Both the position numbers and the translations under genes were made by a program. Below the pieces are notes generated by a model. The model made no database searches. It worked only from the letters and a program-made list of their open reading frames with translations, and had not been told where the DNA came from. Of a stretch of DNA of 64,000 nt, positions 42,418 to 49,949 are shown in pieces. Origin of the DNA: Gemmatimonadaceae bacterium (GTDB lineage: Bacteria; Gemmatimonadota; Gemmatimonadetes; Gemmatimonadales; Gemmatimonadaceae); the NCBI GenBank assembly GCA_040882285.1, contig JBBEBQ010000020.1, positions 1 to 64,000 of the forward strand, read 5' to 3'. The first letter of the stretch is position 1; each line of letters opens with the position of its first letter.

Positions 42418-44532
42418 ATGAGGGAATATCGCAGCGGGGACATACGCAACATTGCAGTGGTGGGACACGGAGCGAGCGGGAAGACCACTTTGGTCGACGC
42501 GCTCGCTTTCGTTTCCGGGGCCAGCAAGCGGCACGGCTCGGTTCGTGACGGAACCGCGCTGACCGACTTTTCACCCGAGGAAGTCGAGCGCGGCTTCTCC
42601 ATCTCGCTCGGCTGCGCGCACGCCGAGTGGATGGACACGAAGATCAACCTGCTCGACACGCCGGGCTATCTCGACTTCCAGAGCGACGCCATCGCGGGAA
42701 TCGCTGCCGCCGACGGCGCGCTCCTGGTCGTGAGCGGCGCCTCCGGCGTCGAGGTCGGCACCGAGCGGATGTTCCGCGAAGCCATCCGCCGCAAGGACCC
42801 GGTGCTCGTCGTCGTCTCGATGATGGACAAGGAGCACGCGTCCTTCGAGACCGTGTGGGAAGAGATCAAGAAGCGGCTGGACTCGCGCGTCATTTCCGTG
42901 GAAGTCCCGATCGGCGAAGGCGCGGATTTCCACGGCATCCTCAACCTGTTCGACAAGAAGGCGCACCTGTTCAAGAAGGGGACGAAGACCGGCGAGTACA
43001 CCGAGGTCGATGTCCCCGACGAGCATCGGGCGCTGTTCGACCAGTACTACGAGCAGCTCATCGAGACGATTGCCGCGACCGACGACACTCTGCTCGAGCG
43101 CTACCTCGACGGCGGCGAGATCTCGCGCGCGGACGCGCTCAACGCGATGAAGGAGGGAATGAAGCGCGGCGAGCTGTTCCCGCTCTTCTGCTGCTCGTCC
43201 GAGCTGACATATGGGACGCAGGCGCTCCTCACCAAGATTGTCGAGCTCATGCCGTCGGCGTACGAGATGGAGGAACTACACGCGTTCGTCGGCGCCGAGG
43301 GCGACAAGACGTTGGAGATCCACGCCGACGACGACGCGCCGCTCACCGCGCTCGTGTTCAAGACAACGTCGGAGCCGCACGTGGGCGACGTGCTGTATTT
43401 CCGCACGTTCTCGGGAACGCTGCGCAACGGGCAGGACGTGTACAACGCGACGCGCGACGGCACGGAAAAGATGTCGCACCTGTGCGTGGCGCAGGGGCGC
43501 GAGCGGCTCGAGGTCCCGCTGCTGCACCCGGGCGACATCGGCTGCGTGGCGAAGCTCAAGAACACGCACACCAACGATACCCTGTCCACGCGCGAGCATC
43601 CCGTGCGGCTGCCGCAGATCGAGTTCCCGCACCCGCGCGTGTCGTTCGCGGTGCACGCGACCGCGCGCGCCGAGGAGGAGAAGCTGCAGCAGGCGCTGCA
43701 CCGGATGCACGACGAGGACCCGTCCTTCGAGACGCACTACAACTCGGAGACGCACGAGACGATCGTGTCCGGCCTCGGCGAGCGGCACCTGGAAGTCAGC
43801 CTCGCCAAGCTCAAGCGGAAGTACGGCGTGAGCGCCGAGCTGACCAAGCCCAAGATCGCGTATCGCGAGACGATCATGGCGAAGTCGGAGGGCCAGGGGC
43901 GCCACAAGAAGCAGAGCGGCGGACGCGGCCAATTCGGCGACTGCTGGATACGCATGTCGCCCGCTCCGCGCGGGCGCGGCTACAACTTCGTCAACTCGGT
44001 CGTCGGCGGGTCGATCCCGTCCAAGTACATCCCCGCGGTGGACAAGGGGATCCAGGAAGCGTCGGTGCGCGGCGTGCTCGCCGGCTACCCGATGGTGGAC
44101 TTCGAGGTCGAGGTGTACGACGGTTCGTATCACTCCGTGGACTCGAGCGAGCAGTCGTTCAAGATGGCGGGGATCCAGGCGTTCAACTCCGTCGCGTTCA
44201 AGTGCAAGCCGGTGCTGCTCGAGCCGCTGGACGAGATCGAGATCACGACTCCCGACGAGTACATGGGCGACGTGCTCGGCGCGATCTCGGCGCGGCGCGG
44301 CCACATCCTCGGCACGGAAGCTTCACAGGACGCCGGCTCGGTGATTCGCGCGGTGGTGCCGCAGGCCGAGCTGCACGGCTTCGCGACCGAGGTACAGTCC
44401 ATGACGCACGGCTACGGCGGCTTCAGCCAGAAATTCCGCGGCTACGAGCAGATGCCCGCCGAGGCCACGCACAGCGTGATCGAGGAGGCTCGCGCGAACG
44501 GGGCCCATTCGAAGGTCCACGCGCACGCGTAG
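42418..44532 (+). CDS. EF-G-like translation GTPase with an altered G4 motif
   Basis: 704 residues, all EF-G domains. G1 'GHGASGKTTLVDAL', switch I 'ERGFSISLGCAH', G3 'LLDTPGYLDFQSDA', G4 position 'VVSMMDKEHA' (canonical NKxD replaced by S-M-M-D), then domains II-V: 'HGFATEVQSMTHGYGGFSQKFRGYEQMP' near the C-terminus. It resembles the FusA2/EF-G2 paralogues, not the main elongation factor. A true second EF-G is likely needed elsewhere for translation. Its ribosome binding site AAAGGAGG is strong. Confidence 0.85.
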   Translation: MREYRSGDIRNIAVVGHGASGKTTLVDALAFVSGASKRHGSVRDGTALTDFSPEEVERGFSISLGCAHAEWMDTKINLLDTPGYLDFQSDAIAGIAAADGALLVVSGASGVEVGTERMFREAIRRKDPVLVVVSMMDKEHASFETVWEEIKKRLDSRVISVEVPIGEGADFHGILNLFDKKAHLFKKGTKTGEYTEVDVPDEHRALFDQYYEQLIETIAATDDTLLERYLDGGEISRADALNAMKEGMKRGELFPLFCCSSELTYGTQALLTKIVELMPSAYEMEELHAFVGAEGDKTLEIHADDDAPLTALVFKTTSEPHVGDVLYFRTFSGTLRNGQDVYNATRDGTEKMSHLCVAQGRERLEVPLLHPGDIGCVAKLKNTHTNDTLSTREHPVRLPQIEFPHPRVSFAVHATARAEEEKLQQALHRMHDEDPSFETHYNSETHETIVSGLGERHLEVSLAKLKRKYGVSAELTKPKIAYRETIMAKSEGQGRHKKQSGGRGQFGDCWIRMSPAPRGRGYNFVNSVVGGSIPSKYIPAVDKGIQEASVRGVLAGYPMVDFEVEVYDGSYHSVDSSEQSFKMAGIQAFNSVAFKCKPVLLEPLDEIEITTPDEYMGDVLGAISARRGHILGTEASQDAGSVIRAVVPQAELHGFATEVQSMTHGYGGFSQKFRGYEQMPAEATHSVIEEARANGAHSKVHAHA

Positions 44533-44544
44533 TTTCTGTGTGTA

Positions 44545-44640
44545 CGGCGGTTCGAGGGCAAGCATCCTCTTCGCGCGCTACGCCCGCAAACCGCGCGGGC
44601 TAAGACGCGCGCTGCGAGGACGCTTGCCCTCGAGCCGCCG
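44545..44640. repeat. long inverted repeat (25-bp arms)
   Basis: Arms 44545-44569 and 44616-44640 match in 23 of 25 pairs; inner arms GCCCGC/GCGGGC extend the structure. A hairpin of about 96 bases just after the EF-G-like stop. No coding sequence. Confidence 0.8.
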
Positions 44641-44742
44641 CCGAGCATCTCCACGTGCGCACGCCTTCGGTTCCGCCGTTCCACCCCTCCCCGCACGCGC
44701 CCTCAACCGCAGTGCGTCTGCGTGCGCGAGAAGCCGGTGATG

Positions 44743-44816
44743 GCTGCCCGATCTGTGTCCCCGAAGTCGCCGTCTTAGCGAAGCGTAGGCGACGCAGGGG
44801 ACACAGATCCGGCAGC
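44743..44816. repeat. long inverted repeat (20-bp arms)
   Basis: Arms 44743-44762 and 44797-44816 match in 19 of 20 pairs, with an inner GTCGCC/GGCGAC stem. It ends 13 bp before the ATG of the DUF2784 gene. Confidence 0.8.
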
Positions 44817-44829
44817 CTTGCGAGAAACC

Positions 44830-45207
44830 ATGATCTATCGCGCGCTCGCGGACGCGACGATGCTGGTCCATTTCGCGTTCATTGCGTTCGTTGTGCTGGG
44901 TGGGCTGCTCGCGCTGCGCTGGCGCTGGATGCCGTGGCTGCACCTGCCGGCCGCGGTGTGGGGAGTGCTGATCGAGCTGCGCGGCTGGGCGTGCCCGCTG
45001 ACGCCGTTGGAGAATCACTTCCGCCGTCTCGGCGGAGAAAGCGGTTACGCCGGCGGATTCATCGACCGATACCTCGAGCCCGTGATCTACCCGCCGGGGC
45101 TTTCGGGCTCGACGCAGCTCGTGCTGGCCGGGTTCGTCGTGCTGGTGAACGCGGTCGTGTACTGGCTCGTGTTCCGGCGGCGCGCGCGGCGCCCTTCGAT
45201 ATCCTGA
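44830..45207 (+). CDS. DUF2784 family membrane protein
   Basis: 125 residues from ATG 44830. Membrane helices with 'LADATMLVHFAFIAFVVLGG', 'HLPAAVWGVLIELRGWACPL' and 'ENHFRRLGGESGYAGGFIDR' give the DUF2784 signature, a small inner-membrane family with conserved His, Trp and Cys of unknown role. The 3' end lies inside a 24-bp tandem duplication that extends past the stop. Confidence 0.85.
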   Translation: MIYRALADATMLVHFAFIAFVVLGGLLALRWRWMPWLHLPAAVWGVLIELRGWACPLTPLENHFRRLGGESGYAGGFIDRYLEPVIYPPGLSGSTQLVLAGFVVLVNAVVYWLVFRRRARRPSIS

Positions 45208-45239
45208 CCGGCGCGCCCTTCGATATCCTGACCGGCGCG
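45192..45239. repeat. 24-bp tandem duplication over the DUF2784 stop
   Basis: Two perfect copies of a 24-base unit (beginning CCCTTCGATATC and ending GGCGCG). The first copy contains the DUF2784 stop codon at 45205-45207. A recent duplication or a slipped-strand repeat. Confidence 0.85.
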
Positions 45240-45244
45240 CCCTC

Positions 45245-45279
45245 CAGTCACTAGTCACTAGTCACTAGTCACTAGCCAC
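45245..45279. repeat. heptad array, CAGTCAC/TAGTCAC (5 units)
   Basis: CAGTCAC, then three TAGTCAC units, then TAGCCAC. Right-arm type of the GTGACTA family. It lies 66 bp upstream of the DUF411 ATG. Confidence 0.85.
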
Positions 45280-45345
45280 TGCCGTTGTCGCACAACCCGC
45301 GCCGCCGGATTACCATTGTGTCGTACACCCGTATATGAGGCACGC

Positions 45346-45855
45346 ATGTCACCCCGTCTGATTCTCTCGCTCACATCGGCCGCCGCTCTGGCCGCCTGCT
45401 CCCCCTCCACGCCGGAAGCGGAACCGGCTGCTTCGGCGGTCGCCCCGCCACCCGTCTTGGCGACCACCTCCGGCTCCGACAGCACGACCCTCGTGGTCTA
45501 CAAGGAGGCGACCTGCCCCTGCTGCAATGCGTGGGTCGACTACATGCGCAACAACGGCTTTCGCGTCGTGACGTACAACGTCCCGGATCTCGACGCGGTG
45601 AAGCAGAAGCACAACATCGCGAGCAACCTCCAGTCCTGTCACACGACGGAAGTAGGCGGTTACTACGTCGAAGGGCACGTGCCCGCCGATTTCGTGCGGA
45701 AGCTGTTGGCCGAGCGACCGAGCATCGCCGGGATAACGGTTCCGGGAATGCCGGTAGGGTCACCGGGAATGGAAGTCGGGCCGCCGGAGCCCTATGACAT
45801 ACTCAGCGTGGACAGCGCGGGCCGCACGGCGGTATTCGGCAGCAGAGGGCGGTGA
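45346..45855 (+). CDS. DUF411 metal-binding lipoprotein
   Basis: 169 residues from ATG 45346 with GAGG seven bases upstream. Lipoprotein signal ends 'AALAACSP'. The DUF411 domain shows 'YKEATCPCCNAWVDYMRNNG', 'ASNLQSCHTTEVGGYYVEGH' and 'PGMPVGSPGME': the CPCC and CH motifs are the usual metal or thiol-binding residues of these copper/metal-linked proteins. The stop codon is part of a heptad repeat. Confidence 0.88.
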   Translation: MSPRLILSLTSAAALAACSPSTPEAEPAASAVAPPPVLATTSGSDSTTLVVYKEATCPCCNAWVDYMRNNGFRVVTYNVPDLDAVKQKHNIASNLQSCHTTEVGGYYVEGHVPADFVRKLLAERPSIAGITVPGMPVGSPGMEVGPPEPYDILSVDSAGRTAVFGSRGR

Positions 45856-45909
45856 CTAGTGACTAGTGACTAGGAACTACCAAAAGCCAACAGCCAACAG
45901 CCAAGAGCT
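45852..45909. repeat. chimeric heptad array (GTGACTA units then GCCAACA units)
   Basis: GTGACTA x3, GGAACTA (45852-45879), then a 6-base gap, then GCCAACA, GCCAACA, GCCAAGA (45886-45906). The first half belongs to the GTGACTA family, the second to the AATAGCC family. The left end contains the DUF411 stop; the right end lies 4 bases before the next ATG. Confidence 0.85.
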
Positions 45910-45913
45910 CCCC

Positions 45914-47206
45914 ATGTCCTCCCGCCGTGACTTCCTCTCGAGACTCGCAGTAGCCGGAGTTGCCGCGCCGCTGTTCCGGGAGGACGCCATTCGCAAGCTG
46001 TTGCGCGCCGAGGAAGTGGCCGGCGGCCGCCTTCCCTCCGCCGTCGCCGACGACGAAGCGTACTGGGCGGAGATCCAGCGCGCTTTCGACGCCGACCGAA
46101 CGATGATCAACCTCAACAACGGCGGCGTCAGCCCTACGCCCAGTCACGTGCTCGAGGCGATGATCCGCGACCTCCGCTTCAGCAACGAGCTGCCGGTGGA
46201 GCACATGTGGCGCGTGCTCGAGCCCCGCATCGAGAGCGTGCGGCGGGATCTCGCGCGCGACTTCGGCTGCGACCCCGAGGAGATGGCGATCACGCGCAAC
46301 GCGTCCGAAGCGCTGGAGACGATGATCTTCGGCATCCACCTCGAGCCCGGCGACGAAGTCCTGCTGACAAATCAGAACTACGGCCGCATGATCACGAGCT
46401 GGGAGCAGCGCGCCCGGCGCGAGGGAATCGTCGTGCGGCAGATATCCTTCGACGTTCCGCCGCCGTCGATGTCCTACCTGGTGCGGCAGTTCGAGAAGGC
46501 GATCACACCGCGCACGCGCGTCATCGAGGTCACGCACATCACCAACCTCACCGGGCAGATCATGCCGGTGCGCGAGCTCGTCGAGCTCGCGCGGCCGCGC
46601 GGAATAGAAGTCTTCGTCGACGGCGCGCACGCCTACGCCCACTTTCCGTTCAAGCGCGACGACCTCGGCTGCGACTACTACGGCACGAGCCTGCACAAAT
46701 GGCTGCTCGCTCCGATAGGAACCGGCTTCCTGTACGTCAAAAAGGAAAAGCAGCGCGGGCTCTGGCCGCTGATGGCGGCCGGCCCGGAGCTGGACGACAA
46801 CGTCAGGAAGTACGAGGAGATCGGCACGCACCCCGCGGCCAATCACAACGCGATCTCGGCCGCGCTGGCGTTCCATCGCGGGATCGGCGCCGAGCGCAAG
46901 GCTGCGCGGCTGCGGCTGCTGCGCGACCGCTGGGCGAAGCGCCTGGCCGCGGCGAGCGACCGCGTCCACGTCCTCACGCACCTCGACGACCGCAACTCGG
47001 GCGCGATCGCGCTCTTCAACGTCGACGGAATTGAGAGCGGCGCGTTGGGGAGCTGGCTGATGGCGAAGCACCGCATCGTCACCACGCCGATCGCGCACAA
47101 GGAGTACAACGGGCTGCGCATCACCCCGAACGTGTACACCACGCTCGACGAAGTCGACACCTTCGCCGACAAGGTCCTGATCGCAATCAACAGAGGAATC
47201 TCGTGA
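45914..47206 (+). CDS. Tat-exported PLP-dependent aminotransferase class V
   Basis: 430 residues from ATG 45914. N-terminus MSSRRDFLSRLAVAGVAA carries the Tat motif SRRDFL. The class V fold follows: 'MINLNNGGVSPTPSHVLEAM', 'RNASEALETMIFG', 'FVDGAHAYAHFPFK' with the PLP aspartate, 'GTSLHKWLLAPIGTGFLYV' with the PLP lysine. Similar to isopenicillin N epimerase-like enzymes. Export of a folded PLP enzyme fits the Tat route. Overlaps the terC start by 4 bases. Confidence 0.85.
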   Translation: MSSRRDFLSRLAVAGVAAPLFREDAIRKLLRAEEVAGGRLPSAVADDEAYWAEIQRAFDADRTMINLNNGGVSPTPSHVLEAMIRDLRFSNELPVEHMWRVLEPRIESVRRDLARDFGCDPEEMAITRNASEALETMIFGIHLEPGDEVLLTNQNYGRMITSWEQRARREGIVVRQISFDVPPPSMSYLVRQFEKAITPRTRVIEVTHITNLTGQIMPVRELVELARPRGIEVFVDGAHAYAHFPFKRDDLGCDYYGTSLHKWLLAPIGTGFLYVKKEKQRGLWPLMAAGPELDDNVRKYEEIGTHPAANHNAISAALAFHRGIGAERKAARLRLLRDRWAKRLAAASDRVHVLTHLDDRNSGAIALFNVDGIESGALGSWLMAKHRIVTTPIAHKEYNGLRITPNVYTTLDEVDTFADKVLIAINRGIS

Positions 47207-47952
47207 TCGGGCTGCTAACCGATCCCCATGCATGGCTGGCTTTCGCGACGCTGCTCGCGCTCGAGGTAGTGCTCGGGATAGACAACGTCGTCTTCATCGC
47301 GATTCTGGCCGGGAAGCTCCCGGCCAATCAGCAGGCGAAGGCGAGGCAGCTCGGCCTCGGGCTCGCGGCGATCACGCGCGTCATGCTGCTGTTCATGCTG
47401 GCGTGGATGATCAAGCTGACGGCCCCGCTGTTCGCGGTGCTCGGCCAGGAGATCTCGGGGCGGGATCTGATCCTGATACTCGGGGGCCTTTTTTTGATCG
47501 CGAAGAGCACGCACGAGGTGCACGACAAGCTCGAGGGAGAGGTGGGCCGCGTCTCCGCGAAGGTGGCGGCGAACTTCGTGAGCGTCATCGGTCAGATCCT
47601 GCTGCTCGACCTCGTGTTCTCGCTGGACTCGATCATTACTGCCGTCGGGTTGGTCGACGAGCTCGCGATCATGGTGGCGGCGGTCCTCGCTGCCGTGGGA
47701 GTGATGATCGCGTTCTCTGGGGTCATCTCCCGCTTCGTCGATAGGCACCCGACCATCAAGATGCTCGCGTTGAGCTTCCTGATGCTCATCGGCGTGAGTC
47801 TGGTCGCCGAAGGACTCGAGTTCCACCTGCCGAAGGGAATGATCTACTTCGCCATGGGCTTCTCGCTCTTCGTGGAGATGCTCAATCTGCGAATCCGCGG
47901 CAAGGCCGCTCCGGTGCACCTACGCGACCCATATCACGAGGCGGCGAAATGA
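47203..47952 (+). CDS. TerC family membrane protein
   Basis: 249 residues, GTG start overlapping the aminotransferase stop. 'LLALEVVLGIDNVVFIAIL' and 'LLLDLVFSLDSIITAVGLV' are the two conserved acidic membrane segments of TerC; seven or more helices. TerC proteins act in metal (Mn) efflux at the membrane, in other bacteria at the Sec translocon. The stop overlaps the ATG of the next gene. Confidence 0.93.
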   Translation: MIGLLTDPHAWLAFATLLALEVVLGIDNVVFIAILAGKLPANQQAKARQLGLGLAAITRVMLLFMLAWMIKLTAPLFAVLGQEISGRDLILILGGLFLIAKSTHEVHDKLEGEVGRVSAKVAANFVSVIGQILLLDLVFSLDSIITAVGLVDELAIMVAAVLAAVGVMIAFSGVISRFVDRHPTIKMLALSFLMLIGVSLVAEGLEFHLPKGMIYFAMGFSLFVEMLNLRIRGKAAPVHLRDPYHEAAK

Positions 47953-48308
47953 CCGTGTTCCTTTTTCTGGTGATCGGAGTGCTCGCCGGCGTACTGTCGG
48001 GGATGTTCGGGATCGGCGGCGGGATAGTGATCGTGCCCGCGCTGCTGCTCATCGCCAAGATGACTCCGCTGACGGCGACGGGAACCTCGCTCGGCGCGCT
48101 GCTGCTGCCGGTCGGCGCGCTGGGGGCGTGGGAGTACTACCGCAACGGGAACATCGACATCAGGGCGTCGCTGCTGGTCGCGCTGGGACTGTTCGCCGGC
48201 GCGTGGTTCGGGGCGAAGCTGGCGCACACGATGGGGGACGCGACGTTGAAGCGGGCGTTCGCCGTTTTTCTGGTCGTCGTCGCGGGGAGGATATGGTGGA
48301 CGGCGTAG
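47949..48308 (+). CDS. half-size TauE/SafE (TSUP) family membrane protein
   Basis: 119 residues, ATG 47949 overlapping the TerC stop. 'GMFGIGGGIVIVPALLL' is the conserved N-terminal TSUP motif, then 'TATGTSLGALLLPVG'. Full TSUP permeases have two such halves; only one is here with about four helices. It may dimerise, as some half-size TSUP proteins do. Linked by overlap to TerC. Confidence 0.8.
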   Translation: MTVFLFLVIGVLAGVLSGMFGIGGGIVIVPALLLIAKMTPLTATGTSLGALLLPVGALGAWEYYRNGNIDIRASLLVALGLFAGAWFGAKLAHTMGDATLKRAFAVFLVVVAGRIWWTA

Positions 48309-48346
48309 CGGAGTCCTGGTGACCCGCCGAGGGAATCCAGGCCGTT

Positions 48347-48469
48347 AGCAGTGAGCTATTAGCCATCAGCAATCAGCAACTGCGATTGGGACGTTCCCGG
48401 GATTTCGGGGCAAACGCATCGACACGTCCAATATGTCAGTTGCCTGAGAGCTGACAGCTAACAGCTCAA
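48347..48469. repeat. degenerate heptad array with an inner hairpin (AGC-phase)
   Basis: Left arm 48347-48381: AGCAGTG, AGCTATT, AGCCATC, AGCAATC, AGCAACT. Right arm 48449-48469: AGCTGAC, AGCTAAC, AGCTCAA. Between lies a stem GCAACTG..GGACGT / ACGTCC..CAGTTGC. Only AGC is fixed in each unit. Lies between convergent tauE-like and MFS genes; no gene in this stretch. Confidence 0.65.
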
Positions 48470-48524
48470 AGCTCCACGGCCTGGATTCCCCCTGGAATAT
48501 TCCTGGAGCTAAAACGGTCCCGGG

Positions 48525-49742
48525 CTAGAGTGTCCTCAACTCCGGGTGCTTCCAGAAAGTCCATAACGCAAACAGCAGCATCACCGCCCCACCGGCCGCC
48601 AGTGTCCACTCGATCCCCACCGCCCGCGCCATCGCTCCTCCCGCGAACGACCCGATCGGCGCGAACCCGACGTACACCACGACGTACGCCGCCATGACCC
48701 TGCCCCGCAGCTCGTCGGGCACGATCGCCTGCAGGATCCCGTTCGCGAGCGCCGTCTGGAGAATCATCGAAAGTCCGGCCAACAGCACCACGAACCCGGC
48801 GACCGGCGCTTGCCTCGTCGCCGAGAGCGCGAGAATCATCAACGGGAAAGCAACCGACGCCATCGCGAACAGCCGGCCCCGTCGGACGCGTCCACCGACC
48901 GCCGCCAGAAACAGCGCGCCCGAAAGCGCGCCGATCCCCGTCACGCTCATGAGCAGCCCGTAGCCGCTCGCGCCCAGCCCGAGCGCTTCGCGCGCGAACA
49001 CCGGCATCAGCGTGAGATACGGCACGCCGAAGATAGAGAATACCGACACCATCCGCATCACGACGATGATCTCCGTCGTGTTGAACATGTACGCGATCCC
49101 TTCCCTGAGTCCCGCCATCGGCGATGGGCGACCGACCGGACGCACGTACGGCGGCAGCCGCAGCATGAACAGCCCCGCCAGCACCGCCGAGAAGCTGAGC
49201 GCGTTCAGCCCGAAAGCCCACGCGAGCCCGGCACTCGCGATCACCGCCGCAGCGATGGACGGGCCGAGGATTCGCGCGAGGTTGAAAGCGCTCGTGTTCA
49301 GCGCGATCGCGTCCATCAGGTCGTCGCGCACCACGAGCTCGATGAGCAGCGCCTGGCGCGCCGGGATCTCGAAGGCGCTCACGATCCCGGCAAAAGTCGC
49401 GAGCGCGAGCAGCCACGGGATCGTGATAGTGCCGGTCAGCACGAACCACCAGAGCAGCGCCGCCTCGAGCGCGAGCAGCCCCTGACCTATCATCACCAGC
49501 CTGCGCTTGTCGTACCTGTCCGCGATCACGCCGCCGTACAGGGAGAACACGAGCACCGGGAACGACCCGGCCGCGCTCACCACGCCGACGATGAACGCGT
49601 CGTTGGACAGCTCCAGCGCGAGCCATCCCTGGGCCACGATCTGCACCCAGCTGCCGGTGAGCGAGACGGCCTGCCCGATCCAGAAAATCCTGAAATTCCG
49701 ATGTGCTTTGAGAGCGCGGAACGGATTGAGGGATCGGGGCAC
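48525..49742 (-). CDS. MFS transporter, EntS-like (MFS_3)
   Basis: 405 residues, GTG start at 49742, 12 membrane helices. N-terminal 'LKAHRNFRIFWIGQAVSLTG' and loop 'YGGVIADRYDKRRLVMIGQ' match MFS_3 (enterobactin-exporter-like) proteins; 'DAIALNTSAFNLARILGPSI' is another hallmark. Likely drug or metabolite efflux. A TATACT -10 box is six bases before the start, again suggesting a leaderless transcript. A long palindrome lies just upstream. Confidence 0.88.
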   Translation of the reverse strand: MPRSLNPFRALKAHRNFRIFWIGQAVSLTGSWVQIVAQGWLALELSNDAFIVGVVSAAGSFPVLVFSLYGGVIADRYDKRRLVMIGQGLLALEAALLWWFVLTGTITIPWLLALATFAGIVSAFEIPARQALLIELVVRDDLMDAIALNTSAFNLARILGPSIAAAVIASAGLAWAFGLNALSFSAVLAGLFMLRLPPYVRPVGRPSPMAGLREGIAYMFNTTEIIVVMRMVSVFSIFGVPYLTLMPVFAREALGLGASGYGLLMSVTGIGALSGALFLAAVGGRVRRGRLFAMASVAFPLMILALSATRQAPVAGFVVLLAGLSMILQTALANGILQAIVPDELRGRVMAAYVVVYVGFAPIGSFAGGAMARAVGIEWTLAAGGAVMLLFALWTFWKHPELRTL

Positions 49743-49786
49743 GGGCGGAGTATACTCAGCTTTTGCCGCTCCTGGTTAGGGCAACC

Positions 49787-49888
49787 GGAATCCAAGAGGT
49801 GAGATGCCAGGAGTGAGATGACAGATCGCCAGATGAAGATCATCTCCCGTCTGACTTCTGTCGTCTGGCATCTCACCTCTTGGATTCC
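49787..49888. repeat. long perfect inverted repeat (24-bp arms)
   Basis: 49787-49810 and 49865-49888 are perfect 24-bp complements (arm GGAATCCAAGAGGTGAGATG then CCAG). The inside keeps GTGAGAT/CATCTC elements with partial 7- and 14-bp phasing. It lies between the divergent MFS and VWA genes, close to both promoters. Confidence 0.85.
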
Positions 49889-49949
49889 GCCAGTCTCTCG
49901 CAAGGGCTTTCCACCTGCATCCACCGCCGGCCCACCCGTATTATTGGAT

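Noticed and set aside
49818-49949. A 44-codon extension of the VWA gene
   Set aside because: It runs through the palindrome and has no conserved sequence; ATG 49950 with a close -10 box is better.
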